NCBI GenBank assembly: GCA_023548195.1
Contig: JAJHZJ010000271.1
Span: 186,001-250,000, forward strand
Length of the DNA: 64,000 bases
Origin: Bettongia penicillata ogilbyi
Lineage: Eukaryota; Chordata; Mammalia; Diprotodontia; Potoroidae
Direction: 5' to 3'
The translations under genes were made by a program, and so were the position numbers. Shown here one piece after another: positions 1 through 12,360 of this stretch (position 1 is its first letter; the number at the start of each line of letters is the position of its first letter). Under the pieces are notes generated by a model that saw only the letters and a program-made list of their open reading frames with translations, was not told the origin of the DNA and made no database searches.

Positions 1-34
1 AGACATGGTTCATCATATGAAGATATGATTCTCA

Positions 35-233
35 TATAGATGATCATCTTCAAGTTGAAGAATCAATGGATTAGGAATGACCCCATCAAGAATGTTACCA
101 GCAATAACTAAGAGAAAGACCCTCTTGTAATTGTCACAGTGCAACCATTTTTCTTATACAGATGAATGATAGAGGTATCCTTGAGCTCCTAGGGATCAAC
201 CTCATTTTGCCATATAACTTATTATGAAACAAA
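35..233 (-). mobile_element. RTE-clade LINE fragment (reverse transcriptase region)
   Basis: Read on the minus strand, this matches the RTE copy at about 40.0-40.2 kb: both share the stretch coding a GKLLARVLLNG-like block and, upstream of it, the text around ccatataac and gagctcctagggat. It is a short, decayed piece from the finger/palm part of the reverse transcriptase, with neither end of the element present. The match was made by eye between two parts of this window, so family membership is fairly safe but the limits are approximate. Confidence 0.55.
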
Positions 234-683
234 AAATGACATCATCATGTACATATATTATAAGGGTACTGGGCAAATATTGCTTGCTAGAAGGAATTAA
301 GATATCTATGAAATACTGTGCCCTGGGATAAATAAAATGCATGTATGGCAGAAAGGCTTGAAACCTCAAGACAGCTTTATCAGACACAGACTCTTATAAT
401 TTCTAACAACAAGAGAAACAATAGCAAAAACTTTATTTTGTCAGGTGTGGGTGGTGGTGATTGTGATAGAGGGATTTCATAAAAATTTACTAAGGAACTG
501 TGATATAAAATAGTCTATATATGCAAAATGATGATTTCTGTTTCAAACATTTGAGGATACTAGCGAAAGATTAATGAAGCTTGAAAATCAATGAAAAATT
601 CAAATGAATAATACATCTCAAGTTGCTGATATGATGATCACAAAGTGTATAGTATAGTGTGCATTGAATTATGTTACATCAAA
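234..683. other. No recognisable feature
   Basis: AT-rich sequence with no coding pattern, simple repeat or dispersed-repeat text that I recognise. Confidence 0.3.
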
Positions 684-835
684 ATATTTATTATTATTTT
701 ATTATTTGTATCACTTACATTCCTAATTGCAATCCTCTCCTTCCAACCCCATCTAAGAGATTTATCCTTTACAATAAGGGATAAAAAGAGTAATTAAAAA
801 AGATCAAAATTAAGGTATCTTTTCAAGGTCCTCTT
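684..835 (-). mobile_element. L1 3' end, antisense (second 3' UTR type)
   Basis: It resembles the fragment at 17.4-17.8 kb: a T-rich start, then text ending in tacaataagggataaaaag. This corresponds to a marsupial L1 3' UTR read backwards. It is short and decayed, and only the terminal part is present. Confidence 0.4.
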
Positions 836-1984
836 TTGGGGCAAAGGAAGGACCTCATAATTTTGTGGTGTTTAGTTTCTATTGATTTGCTGATTTTTTT
901 TATTTATGCTGTAAAAAAAGTCAGGAAAACAGTATTCTTGCATGACTAGAGCAGTCATACGTTTCTGACTGTAAATATGTTGGGGCCAGAATTTATCTGT
1001 CCATCTGTTTGTTATGTCAAAAATTCCTTTGCTTTTAAAAATTGAATACAAATGAATGTAATAAAAATAACTATGTAGTTTCAGTTAGCAGAAATTAATT
1101 TACAAATTGAATAAATACCTTTAAAAAAACTTCTTGGCCAGTGTCACCAAACCAAAAAATAATGTATTAAGTGTTCATTAAGTTTCCATTAGTATGGTAA
1201 GGATTAAGAGAAATGCAGTCACCAATTTTAACATTAAAAATAATTTTGCTTCATTTTAAATAGTGGCCAAGACATGTAACTTCATTTCTCACTGCCTTTT
1301 CCTATTGGCTGAATAGTTTCTGCTAATATCTAAATGATAAAGTCAACACCAATGAAAAAATAAGATATAGCATTTATGCAGTCAAAATTCCACCTTTTGA
1401 AATATTATCTTATGACATCCATAGGCTACACTAATTGGAAACTAATAGATTTTATATCCCTTGCATTCAAGAAACTTATACTTTCAGGTTTAGCTTTAGT
1501 TTTGAAAAGTGAGTATACAATTTGAGAATAATATACCAGAATATCAAATAACACCCTCTTGATGAAGAATAGAAAAGTTCAATTTTTTTCATGAACTCAG
1601 TGATTCTCTTTGCAAAAATTTATTTAAATTTTTTGTTTCTAACTCATATCTTCTGGACTAGTGCTAGATTTATCAAAGCATAAGAATTTTTATAATTTAT
1701 TATAAACAATTTTTATGTTTGAGACCTAGTCAATGTATATTTTACAAAAGAAACTTTATGAGTTACTTATCAGTTTAATACTATGATTTTCTATAGTCTG
1801 TTGTAATGTTTTATGCCCACTAACAGAACTTTGGAGTACGAGGTTGGCCCCAATTCTAAAGCTGCTAAAGAATCATAGTGGTCTTGAATCCATCCTAAAA
1901 AACAACTTTTAATTAAGCTTTTGAGGATATGAATGAGTTTCAAAAAAGAAAACTCCAATTGTAAGAATCACTTGAAAACAAATC
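836..1984. other. No recognisable feature
   Basis: About 1.1 kb of AT-rich DNA. I see no long ORF, microsatellite or recognisable transposon text. It may hold very old repeats beyond recognition by eye. Confidence 0.3.
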
Positions 1985-2500
1985 AGTCTCACTAATGATT
2001 AAAATAATATAAAACAGCTTTGAGCTACCATCTCACACCTATGATATTGACAAAAGTATTGAAAAACAATGAAACACAGTGATGGAGAAGTTATAGAAAA
2101 AAGCAGACATTTATTGTTAGTGGAATTACAAGCACATAGGATTTATTTTTGAAGAGCAAATTGGAAAAACAAGTTACAGAGATAATTATATCCTTTGACT
2201 CAATAGTTCCATAACTGGAATATACCTTAGTAGTGTTATTAAAAACTACAGTGAAAGGAACTATCCTTTAAGTATTTTCACTACAGCATAATTTCTGTTT
2301 ACACAAAAATCCAATACAGAACAAAATCCTGTAAGTAACTTAAATGTTTGGTGATTGAGAAGGGTGAAATAAATGCTAATAACATTTGTGTGATGGCATA
2401 ACTTAATGGAATCAAAAGCCACATAGAGGATATAAAGAAATCTTCAAAGATCCTTACAAAAAAGATGAAAAACAAATAAAAACCCAACAAAAAGAACAAG
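1985..2500 (+). mobile_element. Old L1 3' region, sense
   Basis: The text around ctaccatctcacacctatgatattgac and the following words for the N-terminal side of 'cctttgactcaatagttcc' match the conserved ORF2 C-terminal/3' region of marsupial L1, seen better preserved at 11.1-11.4 and 36.1-36.2 kb. It is strongly diverged, with many indels and no usable reading frame. The 3' limit is uncertain. Confidence 0.5.
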
Positions 2501-3116
2501 AAGAACAATGCACATAATAATTAGGATAATTATGTAGAGGGAAAGTGAGTGGGGACTCTGGATGGAAATAGCAGGAATGATTAATTTTTATTATAACTTT
2601 ACAAGTAGAAATTCAAGAATTTTTATGTGTATCGTTAAAGGCCAGTTAACTAATTCTATTGATGCTTAGTAATAAATCTATAATATCACTTTTTTTCAAA
2701 CAAAAAACTGACAATAAAATTTGAGAATTTCCTTTGTATCCATATCAGTCTCTTTAGACAACTCCCCATTTTCCTCTTGATTTGAATTGTTTCTCCTTTA
2801 CTCTCAAAATTTCATTCTTGAGAGTTTTACATCCATCCAATCTAGTCTGATTATTGTAAGAAAGTTTGGTCTGTGGAATTCTACTTATCCTTTTTCTTAA
2901 CTTCTTCAAATTTTGTCTCCAAGTAACTGGCATACACAATAAAAATTATGAAGGTAATTTTGTCATTTGATCCAAAAATTATCTGGTGAAGATACATTAG
3001 ATGTAGTTTTAAGACAACACCAACAAAAAACCCGTGTCATCCAGCAAATTATATACAAGTATTGCAAAAATCTTTAAATAATCTAAAAAAAATTAAAAAT
3101 AGAGGAATGAGCTCCT
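2501..3116. other. No recognisable feature
   Basis: AT-rich, no assignable content. A pyrimidine-rich patch at 2750-2940 vaguely recalls antisense L1 ORF1, but not enough to call it. Confidence 0.3.
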
Positions 3117-3172
3117 TTGACTAACATTTAAAGCCCTTCATAACCTGGCACTGACTTATCTTTCAGCATTAT
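3117..3172 (+). mobile_element. L2 fragment, part 1 of a split copy
   Basis: The words around aagcccttcataacctggcac are typical of the L2 3' region. The next L2 words resume at 5665 and again at 8347, so this is the left part of one L2 copy split by later insertions. Confidence 0.45.
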
Positions 3173-3614
3173 CAGTCAATTGATAGACATTATATGCTCT
3201 GGGCACTGTATTGAGGATACATCCTGAAAATACAAAAAACAGGCAAAAGACATTGCATTTTGCTTGAGGAGCTTGCAAGCTAATTGGGCAGAAAACATGC
3301 AAACAATTATATATAAAACAAACTACATACATGTAGCTTAACTTAACCTCAAACTTAAGAGGAGCTGGGAAAGATTTCTAGGAAAAGGTGGGATTTTATC
3401 TGAACTTTGAAGGATTCTAGGGACTTAGTATTAGGAGTAGAGGAGGTAGAGTACTCTAGGCAAAGGAAACAGCCAGAGAAAACACCCAGTTCCAGAGACA
3501 GAGTGTCTTCTTTGTGGGACTACCAAGAAGCCAACATCATTGGATTGAAGAATAGGCATTAGAAAGTAAGGTATAAGAAGACAGAAAGGTAGGAGCAGGC
3601 AAGGTCATGAAGGT
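3173..3614 (+). repeat. Dispersed repeat family R, 5' half
   Basis: It reads as gggcactgt..gaggatac, then 'aggagcttgcaagctaat', 'gcaaacaattatatataaaac', 'gattttatctgaactttgaagga' and 'cagagtgtcttctttgtggga'. The same sequence order recurs at 57.6-58.1 kb and, more decayed, at 13.2, 29.4 and 58.5 kb, so it is an interspersed family. I cannot name it. Its second half lies at 5391-5664, beyond an inserted L1. Confidence 0.5.
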
Positions 3615-5390
3615 GGTTTTTTTCTCCTTCGACGTATGTGTGTGTGTATATATATATATATGGAACCATAAAAAACAAAAACAAAAATCCATGCTTCCAT
3701 ATATTAGTTCTCTTTCTGGAGATGAATAGCTTTTTTCCTTGAAAAGTCCTTCATAGTTTATTTGAATGACCTTATCACTCAAAATAACTTAGTTATTCAT
3801 AGTTACTTTTGGCACAGAATCGCTATTACTGTAGACATTGTTCTTTTGGTTTTACCAATTTCACTCTGCATTATTTCATGCAAGAGTTTCTATGTGTTTT
3901 TTTTTTTCTAAAATCAACCTGCTGATAATTTTTTACAATATACTAGTTTTCCATTACAATCATGTACACAACTTGGTCAGTCATTCCAAATTGATGGGCA
4001 TCCTCTCACTTTCCAGTTCTTTGCCACTACAAATATGGTTATTTCAGATGCAGAAAAAGCATTTTATCCACAAGAGCTGTTACACATATTTTACACATAT
4101 TCCTTTTATCCTAATCACCTTTGGAAATAGCTGGATCAAAGGGTATACATAGTTTTATAATTTGGGGGGCATAATTCCAAATTGTTCTACAAAATGGTTG
4201 GATCAGTTCACAATTCCAACAGTGAATTAGTGTCTTAAACTTCCACATCCCTTCCAACATTTGTAATTTCTGTCAGACTGCTTTCCAGTTTTCCCAGTAA
4301 TTTTTACTAAATTGTAAGTTCTTTTCCCAAAACTTAGATCTTAATATTTATGAAACACAAGGTTACTATCATCATTTATTACCATAGATTTTATACCAAT
4401 TCTATTCCACGGATCTACCATTCTATTTCTTAACCAGTACCAGATAATATTGACAATTACTACTTTATGATATAGCTTAAGTAAACATTTGTTTATTTAT
4501 TTATAAGTATGTATACTTCTAGCTCTCCTTTTACTTTTCTATTAATACCTTTGATATATTTGACATTTTGTTCTTCCAAACAAATTTTGCTATCATTATT
4601 ATTATTACTATTTTGGTATTTAATTGAGAGGGCATTGAATAAGTAAGTTAGGTGGAATTGTATTTCTATTACCTTATTTCAGTGCACACATGAACAATTG
4701 ATATTTCTCCAATTATTTAAATCTGACTTTATATTTTATAAACCGTGTTTTATAATTGTGTCCATATACTTCCTTATTCATCCTGACAGGAATACTTCCA
4801 GGTCTTTTATTTTGTCTATGATCATTTTAAATGAAATATCTCTTGTATTTTGCAAGACTTTTTGGTGATATAGATAAAGGCTCATGATTTATGAGGGTTT
4901 ATTTTATATCTTGCAATTTTGCTAAAATTATTGTTTCAACTATTATTTTTAGATGAATCCCTAGGATACTGCAAGTATGCCAATACTTAATCTGCTAAAA
5001 GAAATAGTTTTATTTCATCATTGCTCATTCTGATTCCATCAATTTAGTTTTCTTCTTTTATTGCTATTGCTAGCCTTTCTAGCACAATATTGAATAACAT
5101 TGGCAATAATAGGCATCATTCTATCAATAGTGATCTTATTGGGAAAACTGCTAGCTTATCTGGATACAGATAATGCTTGCTGATGGTTTTTAAGTATATG
5201 CTTCTTATCATTTAAAGGAAAAATCCACTTATACTTTCAAATGTTTTTAATAAGAATGTGTTCTATTTTGTTAAAAAGCTTTTTCTGCATCTGAGATAAC
5301 TACATTAGCTTTGATGGTTATTGATATATTCAATTGTGTTAATGGTTTTCCTTATATTGAACCAGCCCTACATTCCTGATATAAATCCCA
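3615..5390 (-). mobile_element. 5'-truncated L1, antisense, inside repeat R
   Basis: From left to right this is the reverse complement of a marsupial L1 3' UTR, the ORF2 C-terminus and the reverse-transcriptase domain. Landmarks are 'ggttggatcagttcacaattcc' (4198), 'gatctaccattctatttctta' (4411) and 'gaaccagccctacattcctg' (5359). It stops in the RT domain, so the element is 5' truncated, as is usual for L1. No frame is open for long. It interrupts repeat R, whose text resumes immediately to the right. Confidence 0.75.
3634..3662. repeat. (TG)n(TA)n microsatellite in L1 tail
   Basis: A short alternating TG then TA tract near the 3' tail of the antisense L1, a usual place for microsatellites to arise. 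Confidence 0.8.
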
Positions 5391-5664
5391 AGGGTACTGA
5401 ATTTCAAACAGACCATTTCATATTTTATTCTGGAGACACAGAGAACCATTGGAGTTTATTGAGTTGGGGTATATATGGTTGGACTTTGCCTTTAAAAAAT
5501 CACTTTAGTGGCTGACTAGAGGATAGATTGGAACGCCAAGAGGCAGAGACTTGAGGCAGACATATCTATCAGCAGGCTATTGCAAAAGTCCAGGTGAGAG
5601 GTAATAAGGGCCTGCAATACAATGTTGGCTGTGTCAGTGTCAGACATTACTTCATGTGCACTTG
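5391..5664 (+). repeat. Dispersed repeat family R, 3' half
   Basis: It resumes repeat R after the L1: 'accattggagtttattgag', 'aaatcactttagtggctga', 'agcaggctattgcaaaagtccagg' and 'gggcctgcaatac'. Together with 3173-3614 it forms one copy of roughly 700 bases on the plus strand. Confidence 0.5.
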
Positions 5665-5773
5665 AGTCTAGCCCAGGTGACCTTTTGCTCCTATTCCTCA
5701 CACATGACATTCCTTCCCCTTGCCAAAATGCACTTTCTTTTCACCTCAGGGTCTTGGAACTCCCAGGATTTTC
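5665..5773 (+). mobile_element. L2 fragment, part 2 of the split copy
   Basis: The text 'cctcacacatgacattcc', 'ttgccaaaatgcactttcttttcacctc' and 'ttggaactcccaggat' follows L2 order. The last 16 bases (5758-5773) are the left TSD of the HAL1 that follows. Confidence 0.5.
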
Positions 5774-8346
5774 TTTGCCTTTTTAAAAATTAATTTTTAA
5801 ATTTAGTTTTCAACATTCACTTCCACAGGATTTTGAGTTCCAAATTTTCTCTCCATCTCTCCACTCCATCTCCCCCAAGACATAATGCATTCCAATTACC
5901 CTTTACCCCCATCTGCCCTCCCTTCTATCGTATCTGTCCTTCTCTTATGCCTCTCTCCTCCATTTTCCAGTAGGGCAAGATAGATTTCTATACCCCATTG
6001 CCTGTATGTCTTACTTTCCAGTTGCATATAAAAACAATTTTTAACATTGGTCTTCAAAATCTTGAATTCCCCTTTCTCTCCTTTCCCCCCTCCCCACTCA
6101 TCACCCCTGAGAAGGCAAGCAATTAGATATAGGTTATACATGAGTAGTCATGCAAAACACCTCTGCAATAGTCATGATGTGGAAGACTATGTTTCCTTCC
6201 ATCCTATCTTGCCCCTCATTTATTCTACCCTTTCTCTTGACCTTGCACCTCCTCAAAAGTGCTTACCTCTAATTACCCTTGCTCCCATTTGCTCTCCATT
6301 TCATTATCCCACCTATTCTCCATTTATACCATTTCCCCCTACTTTCCTGTAGTGTAAGATTGATGTTCACACCAAATTGAGTGTGCATGTTTTTTCTATT
6401 TTTAAGCCAAATGTGATGATAGTAAAGTTCAGTTTTTCCCTCTCACCTCTCCCCTCTTTCCCACCATTGAAAAAACTTTTTCCTGCCTTTTTCATGTGAG
6501 ACATAATTTTCTCCATTCTATTTCTCCCTTTCTCCTCTCAATATATTTCTCTCTCACTCTTTAATTTTATTTTATATATATATCATCCCTTCATATTCAA
6601 CTCACCCTATGCCCTCTTTCTATATGTATATAATCCCTCCAACTACCCTGCTACTAAGAGAAGTCTCAAAAGTTACAAATATTATCGTTCCATGTAGTAA
6701 TGTAAACAGTTCAGCTTTAGTAAGTCCCTTGTGATATTTCTTTCCTGTTTACCTTTCCATGCTTCTCTTGATTGTCATGTTTGCAAGTCAATTATTCTAC
6801 TCAGCTCTGGTATTTTCACCAAGAGTCCTTGAAAGTCCTCTATTTTGCTTAATGATCATTTTTTTCCCCTGAAGTATTATTATACTCAGTTTTGCTGGGT
6901 AAATGATTCTTTGTTTTAATCCCAGCCCCTTTTGACCTCCAGAATATCATGTTTCAAGCTTTCCAATCCCTTAATGTAGAAGCTGCTGGATCTTGTGTTA
7001 TCCTGACTGTGTTTTCACAATACTTGATTTGTTCCTTTCTGGCTACTTGCAATATTTTCTCCTCAATCTCAGAACTCTGGAATTTGGCTGCAATATTCCT
7101 AAGAGTTTTCCTTTTGGGATCTCTTTAAAGAGGCAATACATGGATTCTTTCAATATCTATTTTAACCTTTGGTTCTAGGGAAGTTTTTCTTGAGAATTTC
7201 TTGAAAGATGATGCGTGTGCTTTTTTTTAAGTCATGGATTTCAGGTAGTCTAAAAATTTTAAATTGTCTCTCCTGGATTTATTTTCTGGGTCAGTTGTTT
7301 TTTCAATGAGATATTTCATATTGTCTGCCTATTTTTTTTCATTCTTTTGGTTTTGTTTTCTAATTTCTTGATTTTTCATCAAATAAAATCATTAGCTTCC
7401 ATCTGTTCCATTCTAACCTTTAAGGAATTATTTTCTTTGAAGAGTTTTTGGAACTCCTTTTCCATCTGGCCAATTCTGCTTTCAAGGCATGCTTCTCATC
7501 ATTGACTTTTTGGATCTCTTATGTCATTTGGTTTAGTCTATTTTTTAAGGTATTCTTTTCTCCAGCATTTTTTGAGTCCCCTTTAGTAAGTAGTTGACTT
7601 GTCTTTCATGGTTTTCTTGCATTACTCTCATTTCTCTTCCCAATTTTTGCTCTACTTTTTTTTACTTGATTTTCAAAATCCTTTTTGAACTCTTCCATAT
7701 GTAGGAGCTTTGTCATCTTCTTCTGGTCATATATTTTGATCTTCCTTATCACCAAAGTAAGATCCTATGGTCTGATTCTTTTTGGGTATTTACTTGACTT
7801 TTGAGCTCTTTGTCAAGGTAGTCCTCTGATTCCAATGGGAGAGGGGGTGTATCCCCCTTCTTGATCCCCCCACATCTGTGGGCCTCTAGCTCCAGAAACA
7901 ACTGCTGCCACTGCTGCTACACCTGCTGCTGCTGCAACAACTGCTGTGGGCTCCTCCACTCCCTCTGCAATGTTGGGGCTGGGGCTGGATCATGCTACTC
8001 TCTCACACAGATCTGACAGATTTGTTCCACTGACCTTCCAGTTTGTCTTTGGTGTTTTGGGGTTGTGAAGTCTAGAAACAAACATAGGTGACAGAAATTC
8101 AGTCTAGACCTCCTCATGTACCCTCTGTGCCTATGCAGTCTGTATTAGACTCTGCCCTGCTCCCAGTTTGATGCTATAGATATTGCCGGTCAACCTTTCA
8201 GGCTGTCTTAGGTTGGATACTTGCTTTACTCTGTCATTCTGTGGGCTCTGAAGCTCCAGAAATTGTTTAGAGTCATTTTTTACAGGTATTTGACTGAACT
8301 TGGGGAGCGAGTTCTAGCAAGTCTATGTTTCTACACTGCCATCTCC
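5774..8346 (-). mobile_element. Full-length HAL1 (half-L1), antisense, with 16-bp TSD
   Basis: Read on the minus strand it has a 5' UTR (about 8346-7830), a decayed ORF1 (about 7830-6770, with the reverse complements of the coiled-coil, RRM and C-terminal words seen in the HAL1 at 22.8-23.9 kb), a long purine-rich 3' UTR and a short A-rich tail at 5774-5800. ORF2 is absent. The flanks aactcccaggattttc (5758-5773) and aactcccaggtttttc (8347-8362) form a 16-bp TSD with one mismatch, which fixes both ends. HAL1 elements encode only the RNA-binding ORF1 protein and are thought to borrow L1 ORF2 for retrotransposition. ORF1 here is full of stops. Confidence 0.75.
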
Positions 8347-8430
8347 AACTCCCAGGTTTTTCAAAAGTCAAATCAACTATGATATCCTACAGAAGGACTT
8401 CTATCTCCACAGATGCTGGTGCCACTCTCC
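8347..8430 (+). mobile_element. L2 fragment, part 3 of the split copy
   Basis: After the right TSD the L2 text continues ('gatatcctacagaaggacttc', 'ctggtgccactctccta'), matching the order expected after part 2. Confidence 0.4.
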
Positions 8431-8751
8431 TATATCAGAAAAAAGAATATGGAATTTAAACATATGTTCCAATTAATGACAAATATGAAGACTATAAATC
8501 AATCTGGACAATTCCTTATGAAGTAGTATAAGTGAAATTGGCAGGAGAAGCATAGTATATATCCTAAACACATTGGGCACCAAGTCCTCACAAACATTAA
8601 GATAGTGGGAATAAAGCCAGGATAGCTCCCAATTTCCTGCCAAACAACTTTAAAATAACACTTCAAAATTAATTATGAAGCAGAAAAACCAATGAAAAGA
8701 TGAGATAAACCAATTTTTCAGTCTAAGGCAATCTAGAAGGTTGACAAGAAG

Positions 8752-8815
8752 ATCCATTTTAGCAGAATGAGAGTCCATTTTACCAGAATGAGAGCCCATT
8801 TTACCAGAACGAGAG
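8752..8815. repeat. 21-bp tandem repeat, three copies
   Basis: Three successive units of about 21 bases share the core ccattttaccagaatgagag, with one or two substitutions each. The surrounding 8431-8900 is otherwise unassigned. Confidence 0.75.
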
Positions 8816-8899
8816 TGAAAAATAATCCAGTACAGGCTACATCCCAGGAAGACAGCAGTAGTCCTTGAAGTTAATAGAATTGCGGATGGCATCACCTGG

Positions 8900-11645
8900 A
8901 GTTCTTAGTCCACAGATGACAAGGGGGTTAGAAAATTAGCCAGAAGGGGACCTTTTGTACATAGTGTGTGTAGGATTCTGTTGCATTACCCATACCAAGC
9001 TCCAGGTTTCAGTCCCAACATGAGGAAGAGAAGTATCAGTAGAATGGGAACCCTGGTCACAGTTCTAGGGCAGACCAGGAGAACAATGAGCATCTCTCCT
9101 TGTATCCTACCACCTGGAAGAACTGGCAATGTAGAGAACACCAGAATTATCTCTAAAAATAGCAACACAAAAAACTTGAAGCTTAGGACAGGGTGCCTCT
9201 CTACTCTGGAAGAAAAGTCTAACTTTAACCTGAAGTTAAGTTAAGAAATAGACTGAAAAAAAATGAGCAAAGAACAAAAACAAAGAGAATCTTACAATGA
9301 GAAGTTGACAGAAAAGATCATAACTCAAAAAAAGACAACAAAGTTAAAGCAGCTGTATCCACAGCTTCAAAGAAAAATGAGGATTGGTGTCAGACCCCAA
9401 AAGAATTCCTGGAAGACCTCTAAATAGATTTTAAAATAAATAAGAGAGGTAGAGAGAAAATTTGGAAAAGAAACAAGAAAATCGTGAAAAAAATCAACAG
9501 TTTAGTAAAGGATGCACAAAAAATACTGAAGAAAATAATACCTTAAAAAACAGAATAGGCCAAATAACAAAAGTGGTGCAAAAATTCAATGAAGAGAACT
9601 CCTTTAGCAATAGAATTGGTCAAATTGAAAATAAGGTACAAAACTTCATTGAAGAGAAGGACTCCTTAAAAATGTAGAATTAGCCAAATGGAAAAAGAGG
9701 CACAAAAGGTCACTGCAGGAAATAATTCCTTAAAAATTAGACTTGGGCAAATGGAAGATAAGGACTCTATGAGACATCAAGAAACAATACCACCCTCCTC
9801 CCCCAAAAGAAAGAAAAATAGATGAAAATATGAGATATGTCATGGGAAAAATAAGTGATATGGAATATAGATCTGGGAGAGATGCATTAAAAATCATTGG
9901 CCTGCCTGAAAACCATGATTTAAATAAAAAAGAGCATAGGTATCATATTTCAAGAAATGATCAGGAAAATTTCTCTGATATTCCAGAACCAGAGGGTAAT
10001 ATAGAAATTGAAAGATTCAACTGATCAATTGCCAAAAGAGATCCTAAAATGAAAAATCCCAGGAATATTATAGCTAAATTTTACAGCCATCAGGTCAAGG
10101 ACAAAATACTGCAAGCAGTCAGAAAGAAACGATTCAGATATCATTGAGCTGCACTCAGGATAATGCAAAGTGGCTTCTATATTATATAGGATCAAAGTCT
10201 TGGGATTTAATATTCTGAAGGGCAAAGGAACCATGAGTATAAGCAAGAATCACCTACTCAGCAAAACCGAGGAAAAATTGTATATTTAATGAAATAGAGG
10301 ACTTGTAAACATTCCTTATGAATGGACCACAATAGATCTGAATGGAAAATTTGAATTTCAAACACAAAACTTGAGAGAAGCATCAAAAAGGTAAACAGAA
10401 AAGAGAAATCAAGAGGGATTCAATAAGGTTAAAGTGTTTACGTTACTTTGTGGGAAGATGACACTTGTAACTCTTAAGAATTTTATCATTATTAGGGTAG
10501 CTAGAAGGAGCATACATAGACAGAGGGCACAGGTCTGAGTTAACTATGATGGGATGATATGTAAAAATAAAATTAATCAGTCAGAAATATGGATGTACTG
10601 GGAGAATGGGGATGGGAAAGACAGAATGAGATATCTTACATAAAAGAGGCATGAAAGAGTTTTTGTCATGGACAGGAAAATATGGATGGATCAGATAATG
10701 CTTGAACCTTACTCTCATTGGAATTGTCTCAGAGTGAATAAAACACGTACTTACTTGCTTATAGAAGTCATGAGAAATCTTAACCATTGAGGATATGGGA
10801 GGGGGAAAAGATAAGAAAAGGGAGGTGCAAACAGGGAGAAGATCAGATTAGAAGATACTATGGTCAGAAGCAAAGCACTTTTGAGTAGGGATAGGTTGAA
10901 AGGAGAAAGAGAAGAATAAACAGGGCAAAATAATTTGGAGGAAAATACACAGTAATCACAAATGTTGAAAAAATAATTACAAATGTCTCTTGCCTCATTT
11001 CTCTAATATATAGAGAACTGAGTCAAATTTATGAGAATACAAGTTATTTACCAATTGTTATATAGTCAAAGGATATGAATAGGCAATTTTCAGATGAACA
11101 AATGAAAGCTCTCTACAGTCAGATAAAACAATCTAAATCACTATTGACTAGATAAATGCAAATCAAACAAATCTGTGGTAACACCTCATAACAGAGGGAT
11201 AATATGTCAGAAAAGGAAAAGGATAAATCTTGGAGCAAATGTGGAAAAATTGGGACACTAATACATGTTGGTAGAATTGTGAACTGATTCAACCATTCAG
11301 GAGAACAACTTGTAACTATTCCCAAAGGGCTGTGAAACCATGCGTACCTTTTGACTCAGCAATACTATCCCTAAGTCTGTATCCAAAAGAGATTTTTTTT
11401 AAAGGAAAAGGACCTCTATATACAAAAATATTTATAGTAACTCCTTTTGAGATGGCAAGGAATTGGAAATTTAGGGGATGCCCATCGATTGGGGAATGGT
11501 TGAACCAGTTGTGTCATATTATTGTGATAGAATAATATTATGTTATAAGAAATCATGGGCAAGATGTTTTCAGATGAAGTCTAGAAACATTTACATGAAC
11601 TGAAGCAAAGTGAAATGAGCAGAACCACAGGATAAAGATTACTGG
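8900..11645 (+). mobile_element. L1, sense, with ORF2 interior deleted
   Basis: The order is a 5' UTR-like part (about 8900-9240), broken ORF1 (9240-10390), then an ORF1-ORF2 spacer (10390-10955). It then jumps directly to the last part of ORF2 (from about 10960: 'gagaactgagtcaaattta', 'gtcaaaggatatgaataggcaattttcagatga', 'gatgcccatcgattggggaatgg'). The endonuclease and reverse-transcriptase domains are missing. The copy ends near 'gagcagaaccacagg' without the usual 3' UTR and poly(A), so its 3' end is also lost. Confidence 0.65.
9240..10390 (+). pseudogene. L1 ORF1 (RNA-binding chaperone), broken
   Basis: The intact protein is a trimeric coiled-coil RNA-binding protein that coats L1 RNA. 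Open pieces lie at 9462-9677 (lysine/glutamate-rich coiled-coil heptads with repeated NRIGQI units) and 9830-10024, which holds the RRM start with the family motif GLPENHD followed by an acidic PEPEGNIEIER segment. Further C-terminal words appear out of frame to about 10390. Stops and frameshifts split the gene. Length and domain order agree with L1/HAL1 ORF1 of about 350 codons. It follows the 5' UTR part and precedes the ORF2 spacer, as in a normal L1. Confidence 0.65.
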
Positions 11646-11889
11646 GATAAATAATAGAATCATAACATCTTAAAATTTGAGAGATATCTATTGAATATTA
11701 ACACCCATGACAGAATAACTAATGAATGGTCAGTTATTATTGAATTAATAATAACAACCATAACAAACAAATTTAAAGAAAAGAACTCCTCAGTACCTAA
11801 TGAGAAAATCTATTACATTAACAGACAGTGTTGCAGTGAAAAATTCCAATTCTTTAAGCTGTCATCCTAAGACTATTGACTGTTTGGCA

Positions 11890-12360
11890 CTTATCCATTT
11901 GTAGAGTCTTGTCTTCTATTTTTCCTCTAAACTACCCCTCTACTCTACTTATATGGACCTATTTGCACTACACAGTACCTAACTTGGTCATTCCCATTTT
12001 TTTCTCACCTCTCACAACATTCAATAACCTCATCTATACTACCTAATCAAATTCTACCCATTCAAGGTTCGAGCTAAGTTTGATAATTTTTATGAAGTTT
12101 CCTTTGGTCAATCCAATTCATATCTCCCTCTTCTATAATATTATAATGATTTTCAGTATCATTTATGAGGCACTAAATTTACATAGCTTGCTTTTTCATT
12201 TGATTTTGTGTGTCTTTGCCTCATTTCTCCCAATTTTAGATTGTAAACTTCTTGAAGGCAGGGACCACATTTTGTAGTTTTTTAATATCCCCCATTGATC
12301 TTAACAAATTACCTTGTACAGAGTATGCATTTGGAAAAGACTGATTGATGGAGTGATTAA
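11890..12360 (+). mobile_element. L2 3' end, sense
   Basis: It ends with the L2 signature order: 'ttagattgtaaacttcttgaaggcaggga', a 'ttaccttgtacagagtatgca' box and a short ttgatgga tail. The upstream part (ctcacctctcacaac, attcaaggttcgagcta) fits earlier L2 3' text. It is diverged and old. Confidence 0.5.
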
